The notes under the pieces were generated by a model. The model was not told the origin of the DNA. It did not search any database and worked only from the letters and a program-made list of their open reading frames with translations. DNA of 64,000 bases from JAJPKK01 sp963747835 (GTDB lineage Bacteria > Pseudomonadota > Alphaproteobacteria > Rhizobiales > Xanthobacteraceae): contig CAVVGO010000005.1 in the NCBI GenBank assembly GCA_963747835.1, forward strand, positions 1,798,001-1,862,000, written 5' to 3'. Below are positions 9,608 through 17,514 of the stretch, in pieces (positions within the stretch are counted from its first letter, which is position 1; each line of letters opens with the position of its first letter). Position numbers and translations under genes: made by a program.

Positions 9608-10969
9608 TCAGGCGGCGATGCGCTTGACCACGCCGGCCGCGTCGCGCCGCAGTTTTTCGATGTCGAGCCCCGGGATGGCGCCGTTCTCGACCACGATGCG
9701 GCCGCCCACCATGAGGACCTTGAGATCGGCGGCGCCGGCGCCGGCGACCGGTCCCGACAAGGTGTCGTGCAGGCCGAAATAGCGCGGGCTCGACAGGTTG
9801 AAAACCGCGATGTCGGCGAGCTTGCCGGGCGCCACCACGCCGAGGTCGGGAAAGTCGAGCACGCGGGCGCCGTTCACGGTCGCCCAGCGCACCACCTCTT
9901 CGATCGTCGCGGCGCCGACACCCTTCGCGGCGCGGTGGGTATGCCAGGCCGAGTGCATTTCGCTGATCATGTCGGCGGACTCGTTCGAGGCCGCGCCGTC
10001 GACCGCGAGCGAGACGAGCCCGCCCAGTGCCGCCATCTTGTCGGCGGGCGCGATGCCGGAGCCGAGCCGGCAATTCGATTGCGGGCAGTGCGCCATGCCG
10101 GTGCCGCTACCGACCAGCAGAGAAATCTCCTCGGCGTCGACATGGACCAGGTGGGCGAACCAGACGTCGGGGCCGAGCCAGTCGTGCTCGGCGATCCAAT
10201 GCACCGGACGCTTGCCGAACTTCTCCATGCAGAATTGCACGTAGTCGTCGGTCTCGGACATGTGGCTGTGCAGGCGCAGTTTGAGGCTGCGCGCGGCAGC
10301 CGCTATGACTTTCAGTTCCTCGGGCTTGACCGACCACGGCGGCGTCGTCGGGGCGAACGCAACGCGGCGCATGCTGGCCGGGGAGGGGTCGTGGAAGCGC
10401 TGGGCGCACGCGGTGATCGATTTGATCATGGCATCGAGCGGTTCGACCGGAACCGGGATCGCCCCCGATCCTTCGACTGGCCGCGCCACCGTGCCGCCGC
10501 CGCGGCAAAAGACGAGCCGCAGGCCGAGATCGCGCGCCACCTCGAAGATCACGTCGGCGGGATCGAACCGGTAAGTATCGGAGAAGACGTAATGGTGGTC
10601 GGCCGCCGTGGTGGTGCCGGACAGCAGCAACTCGACGAGCCCGATCCGCGCCGCGACGTAGAGGCCCTCTTCGTCGACCTTGCGCCAGTAGGCGTGCGAC
10701 ACCGAGCGCAGCCAGCCCATCAGCGGCAGGTCGAGGCCGGGGCGAATGCCTTTAAGAATGCTCTGGAACAAGTGGTGGTGGGTGGAGATCAGACCCGGAT
10801 AGATGACGCAGCCGGTTGCGTCGATGATGCGCTCGCCGGGCTGCGGCGACAGCGCGCCGATCGCCGCGATGCGCCCGTCGACGACGCGGATCGCGCCGGT
10901 AGCGCGCATCGCGTCGCCCGGCAGGCCGGTGAAAATCCCGTCGGCGCCGCGGATCAGCATCGAGGTCAT
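9608..10969 (-). CDS. Metal-dependent amidohydrolase, SsnA / AtzB / 8-oxoguanine deaminase type
   Basis: A 453-residue subtype III amidohydrolase. The metal/catalytic residues are visible in order: STHHHLFQ (HxH-type), RLHSHMSETDD, FAHLVHVDAEE, MAHCPQSNCRLGSG and LAVDGAASNES (Asp). This pattern is shared by 8-oxoguanine deaminase, hydroxydechloroatrazine ethylaminohydrolase (AtzB), atrazine chlorohydrolase (AtzA) and SsnA, which remove amino groups or chloride from purine or triazine rings. Its ATG overlaps the stop of the ABC permease (ATGA), showing coupling with uptake, and the Rieske oxygenase follows by 24 bases. Substrate inferred: an aminated N-heterocycle. Intact, normal length. Confidence 0.85.
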   Translation of the reverse strand: MTSMLIRGADGIFTGLPGDAMRATGAIRVVDGRIAAIGALSPQPGERIIDATGCVIYPGLISTHHHLFQSILKGIRPGLDLPLMGWLRSVSHAYWRKVDEEGLYVAARIGLVELLLSGTTTAADHHYVFSDTYRFDPADVIFEVARDLGLRLVFCRGGGTVARPVEGSGAIPVPVEPLDAMIKSITACAQRFHDPSPASMRRVAFAPTTPPWSVKPEELKVIAAAARSLKLRLHSHMSETDDYVQFCMEKFGKRPVHWIAEHDWLGPDVWFAHLVHVDAEEISLLVGSGTGMAHCPQSNCRLGSGIAPADKMAALGGLVSLAVDGAASNESADMISEMHSAWHTHRAAKGVGAATIEEVVRWATVNGARVLDFPDLGVVAPGKLADIAVFNLSSPRYFGLHDTLSGPVAGAGAADLKVLMVGGRIVVENGAIPGLDIEKLRRDAAGVVKRIAA

Positions 10970-11767
10970 GTTTCGGCTCCCATCTCGCTCTCGTGCCAGT
11001 GTCCGAGCGCGAGCCGCGACAGGACCACCATGACGACGAACAGTCCGATCCCGGCGAGCGTGATCAGGAACAGTGCCGCGAACATGCGCGGGATGTCGAG
11101 TTGGAATCCGCTCTGAAGGATTTCATAGGCGAGCCCCGAACTGCGGCCACCGGTGCCGGCGACGAATTCGCCCACCACCGCACCGATCAGCGCCAGCCCG
11201 CTCGAAATGCGAAGGCCGCCGAAAAAGTACGGCAGCGCGCTCGGGATGCGCAGCCGCACCAGCGTGGCGAGCCGGCCGGCGCGATTCATGCGGAACAGGT
11301 TGACGAGGCCGGGGTCGACGCTGCGCAACCCGATCGTGGTGTTGGAGATGATCGGGAAGATCGCGATCACGGTGGCACAGACCGTGAGCGCGGCCTGGGT
11401 ATTCTTGATGAAGATCACGATCAGCGGCGCGATGGCGACGATCGGCGTCACCTGCAGCAGCACCGCATAGGGGAACAGGCTTTTCTCGATGATGCGACTT
11501 TGCACGAACAGGAACGCGATCAGGGTGCCAAGCACGATCGACGCGGCGAACGCCTGCAGCGCGACCCGCAGCGTGATGCCGAGCGCGCCCGAGCAGCGTC
11601 GGCCAGTCGCTCGCGAGCTTGATCGCGATGTCGCTCGGCTTGGGCAGCAGGAATACCGGCACGTTCCAGGCCCGGCAGGCGATCTCCCAGAACGCCACCA
11701 GGATGACGCCGACCAGCGCCGGCGCAAGGATGGACACCGCGGTTTCCGACTGGATCAGGGGACGCAT
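10966..11767 (-). pseudogene. NMT1-type ABC transporter permease (one frameshift)
   Basis: Inner-membrane permease of the SsuC/TauC/ThiX family. The first frame from ATG 11767 reads LAPALVGVILVAFWEIACRAW and VPVFLLPKPSDIAIKLASDW; after a shift near 11590 the second frame gives GALGITLRVALQAFAASIVLG, TPIVAIAPLIVIFI and the EAA-like loop RIPSALPYFFGGLRISSGLALIGAVVGEF. An extra G in the CTCGGGCGCGCTC stretch explains it. It lies 20 bases downstream of the ATPase and overlaps the amidohydrolase start. Intact length would be about 267 residues, normal. Confidence 0.8.
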
Positions 11768-11787
11768 GCCGCTCCTTTAACCTCGCT

Positions 11788-12654
11788 CTAGCCTCGCCCC
11801 GCGCCTGCAACCGAGGCCTTGGCGAGCAATGCCGACAGCGTGCGGCAATATTCGGCAAAGCGCGCGGAATTGCGGAAGCTTTCCTGGCGCGGTTGCGGCT
11901 CGTCGATGACGAGCGTCGAGAAGATGCGGCCCGGCGCGCTCGCCATCACGATGACGCGGGACGACAGGAACACCGCCTCGTAGATCGAGTGGGTGACGAA
12001 CACCGTGGTGAGTTTGCGCTCGAAGCACAAGTTGACGAGATCGTCGTCGAGCCGGTTGCGGGTGAATTCATCGAGCGCGCCGAACGGCTCGTCCATCAGC
12101 AGGAGGTCCGGTTCGATGACGAGGCTGCGGGCAATCGAGGCGCGCATCTTCATGCCGCCCGACAGCTGGCGCGGGTAGTGGCGGGCGAACTCCGTGAGCC
12201 CGACCCGCGCGAGCGCCGCCATGACACGCTCGCGCGCGGCCTCCCTCGCCGTGCCGGCAAGGTCGAGGGGCAGGCGCACATTGGTTTCGACCCGCGCCCA
12301 CGGCATCAGGGTCGGGTCCTGGAACACGAAGGCGACCTGGCGACCGGTGGCTATCATCTGGTCATAGCCGCCGCGCCACCACAGCATGCGGCCGTCGGAG
12401 GGCTCGATCAGGTTTGCCATCAGCTTGAGGAGCGTGCTCTTGCCGCAACCGGAGGGCCCGATGAGGGTAACGAACTCGCCTTGGCCGACCGTAAGCGCGA
12501 TCGGCGCCAGCGCCCGCGTCCCGTTCGGGAAGATCTTCTCGGCCGACAGCACCTCGACGGCCGGGGCGGGTGCCCCGGCGATGTCCGGCCGCGGCCCGGT
12601 TGGTTCGCTCCGCGCCAACACCGTCGTCCCGCTCCGCGCTATGTTTACAGTCAC
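11788..12654 (-). CDS. NMT1-type ABC transporter ATPase
   Basis: A 288-residue ATPase of the SsuB/TauB family with Walker A GPSGCGKST, Q-loop FVFQDPTLMPWA, signature QLSGGMKMR, Walker B LLLMDEPFGALD and the switch His in FVTHSIYE. I place the start at GTG 12654, which overlaps the stop codon of the receptor gene (ATGTGA), the usual coupling in such operons. The frame is open further upstream only because the receptor gene is frameshifted, making an artificial 643-residue fusion. It powers uptake for the downstream amidohydrolase/oxygenase pathway. Confidence 0.85.
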   Translation of the reverse strand: MTVNIARSGTTVLARSEPTGPRPDIAGAPAPAVEVLSAEKIFPNGTRALAPIALTVGQGEFVTLIGPSGCGKSTLLKLMANLIEPSDGRMLWWRGGYDQMIATGRQVAFVFQDPTLMPWARVETNVRLPLDLAGTAREAARERVMAALARVGLTEFARHYPRQLSGGMKMRASIARSLVIEPDLLLMDEPFGALDEFTRNRLDDDLVNLCFERKLTTVFVTHSIYEAVFLSSRVIVMASAPGRIFSTLVIDEPQPRQESFRNSARFAEYCRTLSALLAKASVAGAGRG

Positions 12655-13638
12655 ATCGACAATTTCAGGCCCTTGACGAAGCGGTCCGTGTAGGCGGCGT
12701 GCCAATCGACCTCGGGCTTGAGGAGGCCGGTGGCGACCGCGAAGTCGTAGGTCGCCTTCCAGCGCGCTTCCGTCATGATCCCGATGCCGAGCTTGGCGGC
12801 GTCGCCGCCTTCGACAATCTTGAGGTCCTTCAGTCTGCTCGACCGCGAACGCGATCTGATCGTCGCTCATCTTCGGATTGTCCACCTTGATGAGCGCATT
12901 GCCGGGCGCCGGATTCTGCAGGTAGTCGCGCCAGCCCTCGAGCGAGGCCTTGACGAAGCGCGCCACCGCGTCCGGGTGCTTCTCGATGAAGGCCCTGGTC
13001 GACACCACGGTGGTGCCATAGGGCGGATAGCCGTTTTCGGCGAACAGAAAGAATTTCACCGGGATGCCGGCCTGCTTGGCGGCAAACGGCTCGGACGACG
13101 GATAGGCCTGCTGGACGGTGTTCTTGTCGACGAAGAACGGCTGGAGATTGAACGTGTAGGGCCGCGTCTGTTCCTCGGTGTATTTGTATTTCGCCTTCAC
13201 CCACGGCCACCAGGTGGAGCGGCCCGAGGTCGCCACCAGAATGGTCTTGTCCTTGAGGTCGGCGAGGCTGTTGACGTCCGGGTGGGTCATCATGCCTTGG
13301 AGATCGAACTGGAACGAGGTCGCGACTGTCGTGACCGGCAGACCCTGCTCCAGCGCCTTGAGCACCTGGAGATCGTAGCCGATCATCACATCGGTCTCGC
13401 CGCCGAGCAGAAGCTGCATGCCGTTGACCTGCGGCCCGCCCATCTTGATGGTGACGTCGAGCCCGGCCTTCTCGTAGAGACCGGTCGCCTTGGCTTGGTA
13501 GAAGCCGCCATGCTCGGCTTGGGCGAACCAACTGGTGAGGAAGGTGACCTTGTCGGCAGCGCCGGCGGCCTGCGCGCAGCAGCCGAGGCCGGCCGCCAAA
13601 ATGGCGGAGCGGATGGCGCGTTCGAAGCGTGGTGGCAT
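12651..13638 (-). pseudogene. NMT1/SsuA-like ABC transporter substrate-binding protein (one frameshift)
   Basis: Periplasmic receptor with signal peptide (MPPRFERAIRSAILAAGLG... AAGAAD) and the NMT1/THI5-like core: VTFLTSWFAQAEHGGFYQAK, LYEKAGLDVTIKMGGPQVNG, GETDVMIGYD. It starts at ATG 13638 with a strong AGGAGG site. A single extra A near 12836 (CAGACTGAAG instead of CAGCTGAAG) shifts the frame; beyond it the correct frame reads LKDLKIVEGGDAAKLGIGIM and DWHAAYTDRFVKGLKLSM, stopping at 12651-12653. First gene of the ABC-amidohydrolase-Rieske operon and directly behind a sigma-54-type promoter. Pyrimidine, riboflavin or N-heterocycle ligands are typical of this family; the ligand here is unknown. 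Confidence 0.8.
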
Positions 13639-13674
13639 GGGAGGAACCTCCTGCGTGGCCTTTGCGGTGGTTGA

Positions 13675-13689
13675 GCAAAGGCGATGCCA
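13675..13689 (-). promoter_or_regulatory. Sigma-54 (-24/-12) promoter of the NMT1 ABC-amidohydrolase-Rieske operon
   Basis: On the minus strand the sequence is TGGCATCGCCTTTGC: GG and GC dinucleotides exactly 10 bases apart, one mismatch to TGGCAC-N5-TTGC. The predicted start is about 25 bases upstream of the receptor ATG at 13638. Two of the three neighbouring promoters have even better matches, which raises confidence. Confidence 0.7.
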
Positions 13690-13730
13690 ACCGCACCTCC
13701 TACCAGTGAGTGTCCGCAACCCCTCCGCTT

Positions 13731-13819
13731 GTCATGGCGGGGCTTGTCCCGGCCATCCACGCCTTTGGACCCTCTGAGGCCCTTCAGTCGCAGATACCCG
13801 CGACAAGCGCGGGCATGAC
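13731..13819. repeat. Palindromic intergenic repeat, family A (GTCATG...CATGAC)
   Basis: Begins GTCATGGCGGGGCTTGTCCC and ends ACAAGCGCGGGCATGAC, the inverted ends shared with copies at 22947, 26383, 40181 and 44274. It sits between the NCS2 permease and the ABC operon. Confidence 0.7.
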
Positions 13820-13835
13820 GAGTCCGTGATGCCGC

Positions 13836-13872
13836 AAGAAAAACCCCGCCGCGGCAGTGCCGAGGCGAGGTT
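13836..13872 (-). terminator. Probable bidirectional terminator after the NCS2 permease gene
   Basis: AACCCCGCC (13842-13850) pairs with GGCGAGGTT (13864-13872) with one mismatch; T-rich runs flank it on both strands (TTTTTCTT on the minus strand). It lies about 60 bases past the stop of the permease gene. Confidence 0.6.
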
Positions 13873-13933
13873 CTTTTTGCTCACGTCCTGCGCATAAGCC
13901 CAATTTTAGGGCGAACCGGCTCCGGCCGATGCG

Positions 13934-15532
13934 TCATTCCGCCGGATGGGCCATCGCCTCGCTCGGCGGCGCGGCCATCGTCACCGTGACCAGCGCCGGG
14001 AAGCGGCCGAGGCTGAAGATGAAGGCCGCCACCATCAGGTAGGCAACGGCGATCGTCGGCGTAACGGCGAACCCGATCGATTCCCCGTGCATGAACCCGA
14101 AGAAGGTCAGCACGGCGCCGGCCAGCGCGAAGGCCGCCGCCTGGGTGAACTTCTGGTCGATCACGAAGGTCCCGATGGCGGCCAGGATCAGGCCGGTGAC
14201 GATGGAGCCGCCGCCGAGCACTTGGAGACCGTTATAGAGCACGCCTTGGCCGGCGAGCTTGTCGAAACCGACCGCCGCCGCGTTGGTGCCGGCGGCTCCG
14301 AGTGCGCCGTCCAGCATGGTCTTGCCCCACGCCGCAAGGTGGGGCGTCAGGGCGAGTACGATCGCGGGCGCGTGGCTGCGCGGCGTCGTCTGGAACGCCT
14401 GCGCGCCGATCAGCATGCCGATGTACAAGAGGATCGGCGAGATCGCCACCACCGGGATCAGCGCCAGCAGCACGGCGATGACGCCGAACCAAGCCAGCAC
14501 GATGACCATGAGGCCGGTGGCGGCCGAGTAGCCGATACGCCCACCCATCGCCTTCCAGCCCGGATGGCCGATATAGACGGCGTTGATGAACGGGTTGCCC
14601 ATCAGACAGCCGATCAGGCTGACGACGCCGTCGGCGGTCAGCACCCGCGTGGTCGGGTAGGGGTCGCCGGCGGCTTCGGCGCTTTCCACGTTGTCCATCG
14701 CCTCAACGAGGTCGTAGATACCGAACGGAATGGCGGTCACCAGGATGACGCCGAGATACTCGAAGCCCGAGAACACGACGCCGACCGCCGGGATTGGCAC
14801 CGCGAAGCCGAAGCCCGAAATCGCCTTGCCCAGGCCGTCGAGGCTGAGACCGCCGTAATTGAGCCCGAACAGGTTGGAGCCCCAGGCCAGGATCAGTCCG
14901 ACGATGATGGCGACGAGGCCGGCCGGAATGCCCATGGGATATTTCACGCCGCCGAACCAACTCACCATGATGACGGCAAAGCAGGTCAACCCGATCACCG
15001 GTGTCAGGAACATATTTAGCGCGGGCGCCATGGAGATGAAGGTGATGGATACGCCGGCAAGCGTGCCGAGCAGGGCGGCGCGCGGCGTGATGTGGCGGAT
15101 ATAAGGTGCGATGAAGCCGCCGATCATCAGGATGAAGCTCTGGAAGAACACCCACACCAGGCCGGCCTGCCAGCCTTTTTCCGGATCGCCGCTCTTGAGC
15201 GCGATCGGCAGCATGATCACGAAGGTGACGATGAACATGTGCGGCACGCTGATGCCGGATGGGAGCGCGCACACATCGTTGCGGCCGGTCTTCTTGGCGA
15301 GCTGATAGGCGAGGAACGCGTAATACATCGTGCTTAGGAACATCATCAGGCCAACCGCCGGAAGAATGCGCCCGAACACCAGCGAGTCCGGCATTTTAAT
15401 GACGAAACGCAGCAGCGCCGTCAGCGTCAGCATGTTGACGAGAATGTTCGTTCCAAACCCGAAGAACGCATTCCAATCGCCGGGCGTCCAGAGTGTCGGC
15501 TTGAAGGTAGAAGCGGTGGGGGCTAAGGCCAT
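13934..15532 (-). CDS. NCS2-family purine/uracil-type permease
   Basis: A 532-residue, highly hydrophobic transporter with about 12-14 membrane segments, of the nucleobase:cation symporter-2 / AzgA-like group. Visible features include ALPSGISVPHMFIVTFVIM, FGGVKYPMGIPAGLVA, IPFGIYDLVEAMDNVESAEA (the conserved acidic segment) and GCLMGNPFINAVYIGHPGWK. I prefer ATG 15532 because GGGAG lies seven bases upstream; ATG 15550 overlaps that ribosome site. It is likely to import a nucleobase or related heterocycle (xanthine, urate, hypoxanthine or an analogue). A perfect sigma-54-type promoter precedes it, and it stands alone between two nitrogen-compound operons. Confidence 0.85.
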   Translation of the reverse strand: MALAPTASTFKPTLWTPGDWNAFFGFGTNILVNMLTLTALLRFVIKMPDSLVFGRILPAVGLMMFLSTMYYAFLAYQLAKKTGRNDVCALPSGISVPHMFIVTFVIMLPIALKSGDPEKGWQAGLVWVFFQSFILMIGGFIAPYIRHITPRAALLGTLAGVSITFISMAPALNMFLTPVIGLTCFAVIMVSWFGGVKYPMGIPAGLVAIIVGLILAWGSNLFGLNYGGLSLDGLGKAISGFGFAVPIPAVGVVFSGFEYLGVILVTAIPFGIYDLVEAMDNVESAEAAGDPYPTTRVLTADGVVSLIGCLMGNPFINAVYIGHPGWKAMGGRIGYSAATGLMVIVLAWFGVIAVLLALIPVVAISPILLYIGMLIGAQAFQTTPRSHAPAIVLALTPHLAAWGKTMLDGALGAAGTNAAAVGFDKLAGQGVLYNGLQVLGGGSIVTGLILAAIGTFVIDQKFTQAAAFALAGAVLTFFGFMHGESIGFAVTPTIAVAYLMVAAFIFSLGRFPALVTVTMAAPPSEAMAHPAE

Positions 15533-15805
15533 GGCAATCTCCCGTGACATGGTGATGGTCTTCCCACCGGGGAAGCGGATGCCTGTGAAGTCCGGTTGCC
15601 GGGAAATTCCGAACCCGCAGGCACCCGCCCCCTGGAGGGAAGGTTCATGTGGAAGGCCGCGAAACCAGCGAAGCCGCAACGATGAGCATCACGTGATCCA
15701 GGCGGTAAACCATCTGGTCCGCAAGCCGTGCGTTCCTTCGTCGGTTCAGTGTCCTTCCGAATTCTCAATCGGTGTTGTTTGCAACGCCATCCGAGATGTT
15801 GCCTC

Positions 15806-15820
15806 GCAAAGAGCGTGCCA
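15806..15820 (-). promoter_or_regulatory. Sigma-54 (-24/-12) promoter upstream of the NCS2 permease
   Basis: Minus-strand sequence TGGCACGCTCTTTGC is a full match to TGGCACG-N4-TTGC with GG-N10-GC spacing. The predicted transcript would carry a leader of about 260 bases before the ATG at 15532. Confidence 0.75.
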
Positions 15821-16100
15821 ACGACGCGCCACCCGGTGAAAACACATTTCGCGGACATTTTGCGACGCCGCAGCATTGAAAATCGCGCGTTTGAGGCCGA
15901 GCAATAAACCGGCAGCGCGCGTTACCCGGATAATTTGAAAGACGCCGCAAGATTTACCCGACAGCGCATTATTGAGGCGCGCGACCAAATAACAGTCACG
16001 GAAAATGTGCACTTACGAAGATCGGTTACGAGGGGCAGAGGGATAATCGGTCAAATGGTTTGTTATCAATGGACGCCTTAGCCTCCGGAAAGTTGACCCG

Positions 16101-16172
16101 GTAGCCCGCATGAGCGCAGCGACATGCGGGAATCACCGTGCCCGGATAGAGGCGCCCCCGGATATCGCTGGT
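16101..16172. repeat. Palindromic intergenic repeat, family B, partial copy
   Basis: GTAGCCCGCATGAGCG ... CCCCCGGATATCGCT matches the left and middle part of the complete copy at 24800-24900; the right arm is missing. Confidence 0.6.
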
Positions 16173-16208
16173 GTTGTGGTTCCGACACTTGATTCCCAAT
16201 ATTGCCAT

Positions 16209-16321
16209 CGCCCGTCCCTGACCGGGCGATCCAGTAACCACGCAACTTCGCGTAAGGCACAGCCTCTTCTCGTCGGCCGGCCGGGGGTTACCGGATGCCC
16301 CGCTTTTCGCGGGGCACGACA
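16209..16321. repeat. Palindromic intergenic repeat, family C
   Basis: Contains CCGGGCGATCCAGTAACC and GGGGGTTACCGGATGCCCCGC, ending in a hairpin GCCCCGCTTTTCGCGGGGC. The same GATCCAGTAACC / GGTTAC-GGAT layout recurs at 50949-51064. Confidence 0.6.
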
Positions 16322-16470
16322 CTGATTAGGTATGAACCGCCGGAGTCATAACACTACGCTCATCCGGGCGACCGCTTCGCTCCAAGACGGGTATGCCCGC
16401 GACGAGCGTGGGCATCACGAGGCCACGAGTTACGAGTGTGCGCGTCGCGACACGTGCGCGCCCGCCGCCC

Positions 16471-17154
16471 CTACGCGGCGGTTGCGATGTCCATGCCGGC
16501 CAGCAGCGATCGCGACGACGCCACCGATCCGAAGATGCCGCCCTGGGCCTTCACCATCTTCAATCCCATTTCGTGGAATTCCGGGAAATAGGACGCGCAG
16601 CAGTCCGACAGGGCGATGCAGCGGTAGCCGCGGTCATTGGCCTCGCGGATCGTGGTGTTGACGCACACCTCGGTGGTGACGCCGCACACGAACAACGTGT
16701 TGATCCCGCGATTGCGCAGCATCAGGTCGAGATCGGTCTGATAGAACGCGCCCTTGCCGGGCTTATCGATGACCGGCTCGCCCTTGATCGGATAGAGTTC
16801 CGGGATGATGTCGTGGCCGGCTTCGCCGCGCACCAGGATGCGCCCCATCGGGCCGGGCGCGCCAATGCGCGTTGCCGGATCACCGCGATCGACCTTGTGT
16901 GGAGGCGCGTCAGTGAGATCGGGGCGATGGCCCTCGCGCGTATGGATGACGAGCAGGCCGCGGTCGCGGAATGCCGCCAACACTTGTCTGCACGGCTCCA
17001 CCGCGGCTTTGAGCCGCGACACGTCGTTGCCGAGCGCCGCCCCGAAGCCGCCGGGCTCCAGGAAGTCGCGCTGCATGTCGATGATGACGAGCGCGGCGTG
17101 GGAGAGGTCGACGCCGAGCGCCGTCGGCTCGGCTTGGATGTTGATGGTCTGCAC
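16471..17154 (-). CDS. biuH: Isochorismatase-like cysteine hydrolase, biuret-hydrolase type
   Basis: A 227-residue cytoplasmic amidohydrolase. The start is GTG 17154, with AGGAGG seven bases upstream; a longer in-frame extension upstream has no family character. The Asp-Lys-Cys catalytic triad is D26 (VIIDMQRDF), K131 (IDKPGKGAF) and C164 (CGVTTEVCVNTTIREAND). The stretches VIHTREGHRPDL, RGEAGHDIIPELYPI and MVKAQGGIFGSVASS match, from memory, biuret hydrolase of Rhizobium leguminosarum (biuret + water to allophanate + ammonia). Other cysteine hydrolases such as N-carbamoylsarcosine amidase or ureidoacrylate hydrolase are alternatives. A sigma-54-type promoter precedes it, and it is divergent from the peptide-type ABC/atzGEH cluster, with allophanate hydrolase 28 kb away. 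Confidence 0.75.
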   Translation of the reverse strand: MQTINIQAEPTALGVDLSHAALVIIDMQRDFLEPGGFGAALGNDVSRLKAAVEPCRQVLAAFRDRGLLVIHTREGHRPDLTDAPPHKVDRGDPATRIGAPGPMGRILVRGEAGHDIIPELYPIKGEPVIDKPGKGAFYQTDLDLMLRNRGINTLFVCGVTTEVCVNTTIREANDRGYRCIALSDCCASYFPEFHEMGLKMVKAQGGIFGSVASSRSLLAGMDIATAA

Positions 17155-17254
17155 GCAGTACCTCCTGAGATTTGCCGGCCCGGCGCCTCGGCGGTGCCGT
17201 TCTGCGGCGCGACCGATCCCGTTGAAATGACATGCCCGGGTGATCATCCGATTT

Positions 17255-17270
17255 CGCAAGATTTGTGCCA
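17255..17270 (-). promoter_or_regulatory. Sigma-54 (-24/-12) promoter of the biuret-hydrolase-like gene
   Basis: Minus-strand TGGCACAAATCTTGCG matches TGGCAC-N5-TTGC with exact GG-N10-GC spacing. The predicted start lies about 90 bases before the GTG at 17154. It is back-to-back with the promoter at 17444, leaving about 170 bases in between for shared activator sites. Confidence 0.75.
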
Positions 17271-17443
17271 GTGCAAAGTCGCGTTGACGCCGCTTGATGC
17301 TTGCCGCCATGCCTAAATTCCGAGCATCGGCCCAGGGAACGCAGGCAGCTCTGCCTCCGCCGCGTCGGCGAGGCGTCGCCACGCGGGCTAACTGCGCTGC
17401 GAATCCAAAGAGTTGAAGATGCGCGCTGAAGTCGCTTCGGCGG

Positions 17444-17458
17444 TGGCACGACCTTTGC
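17444..17458 (+). promoter_or_regulatory. Sigma-54 (-24/-12) promoter of the peptide-type ABC operon
   Basis: TGGCACGACCTTTGC is a perfect match to the TGGCACG-N4-TTGC consensus with GG-N10-GC spacing. The predicted start lies near 17470, giving a leader of about 45 bases before the receptor ATG at 17515. Confidence 0.8.
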
Positions 17459-17514
17459 GGTTCGGGTGCAGGATGCCGGCGCCAAATTGCAAAGGCCGGA
17501 GGGCGGAGGCGAAT

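Larger units (their letters stand above)
15533..16470. other. Long intergenic region with promoter and repeats
   Basis: About 940 bases with no convincing gene. It contains the sigma-54-type promoter of the permease at 15806-15820 (giving an mRNA leader of about 260 bases), an AT-richer stretch at 15840-16060, and repeat-family fragments at 16101-16172, 16209-16321 and about 16355-16421. Confidence 0.5.

Noticed and set aside
8657..11116. An 819-codon open frame on the plus strand opposite the Rieske and amidohydrolase genes
   Set aside because: The minus strand encodes two intact enzymes with catalytic motifs; this frame is a compositional shadow.
11788..13719. A single 643-residue receptor-ATPase fusion
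   Set aside because: The middle (about residues 300-350) is Arg-rich nonsense; shifting one base restores the receptor C-terminus and a GTG start for the ATPase.
15746..16012. An 88-codon minus-strand frame upstream of the NCS2 permease
   Set aside because: Low GC, no ribosome site, and it spans the sigma-54-type promoter.
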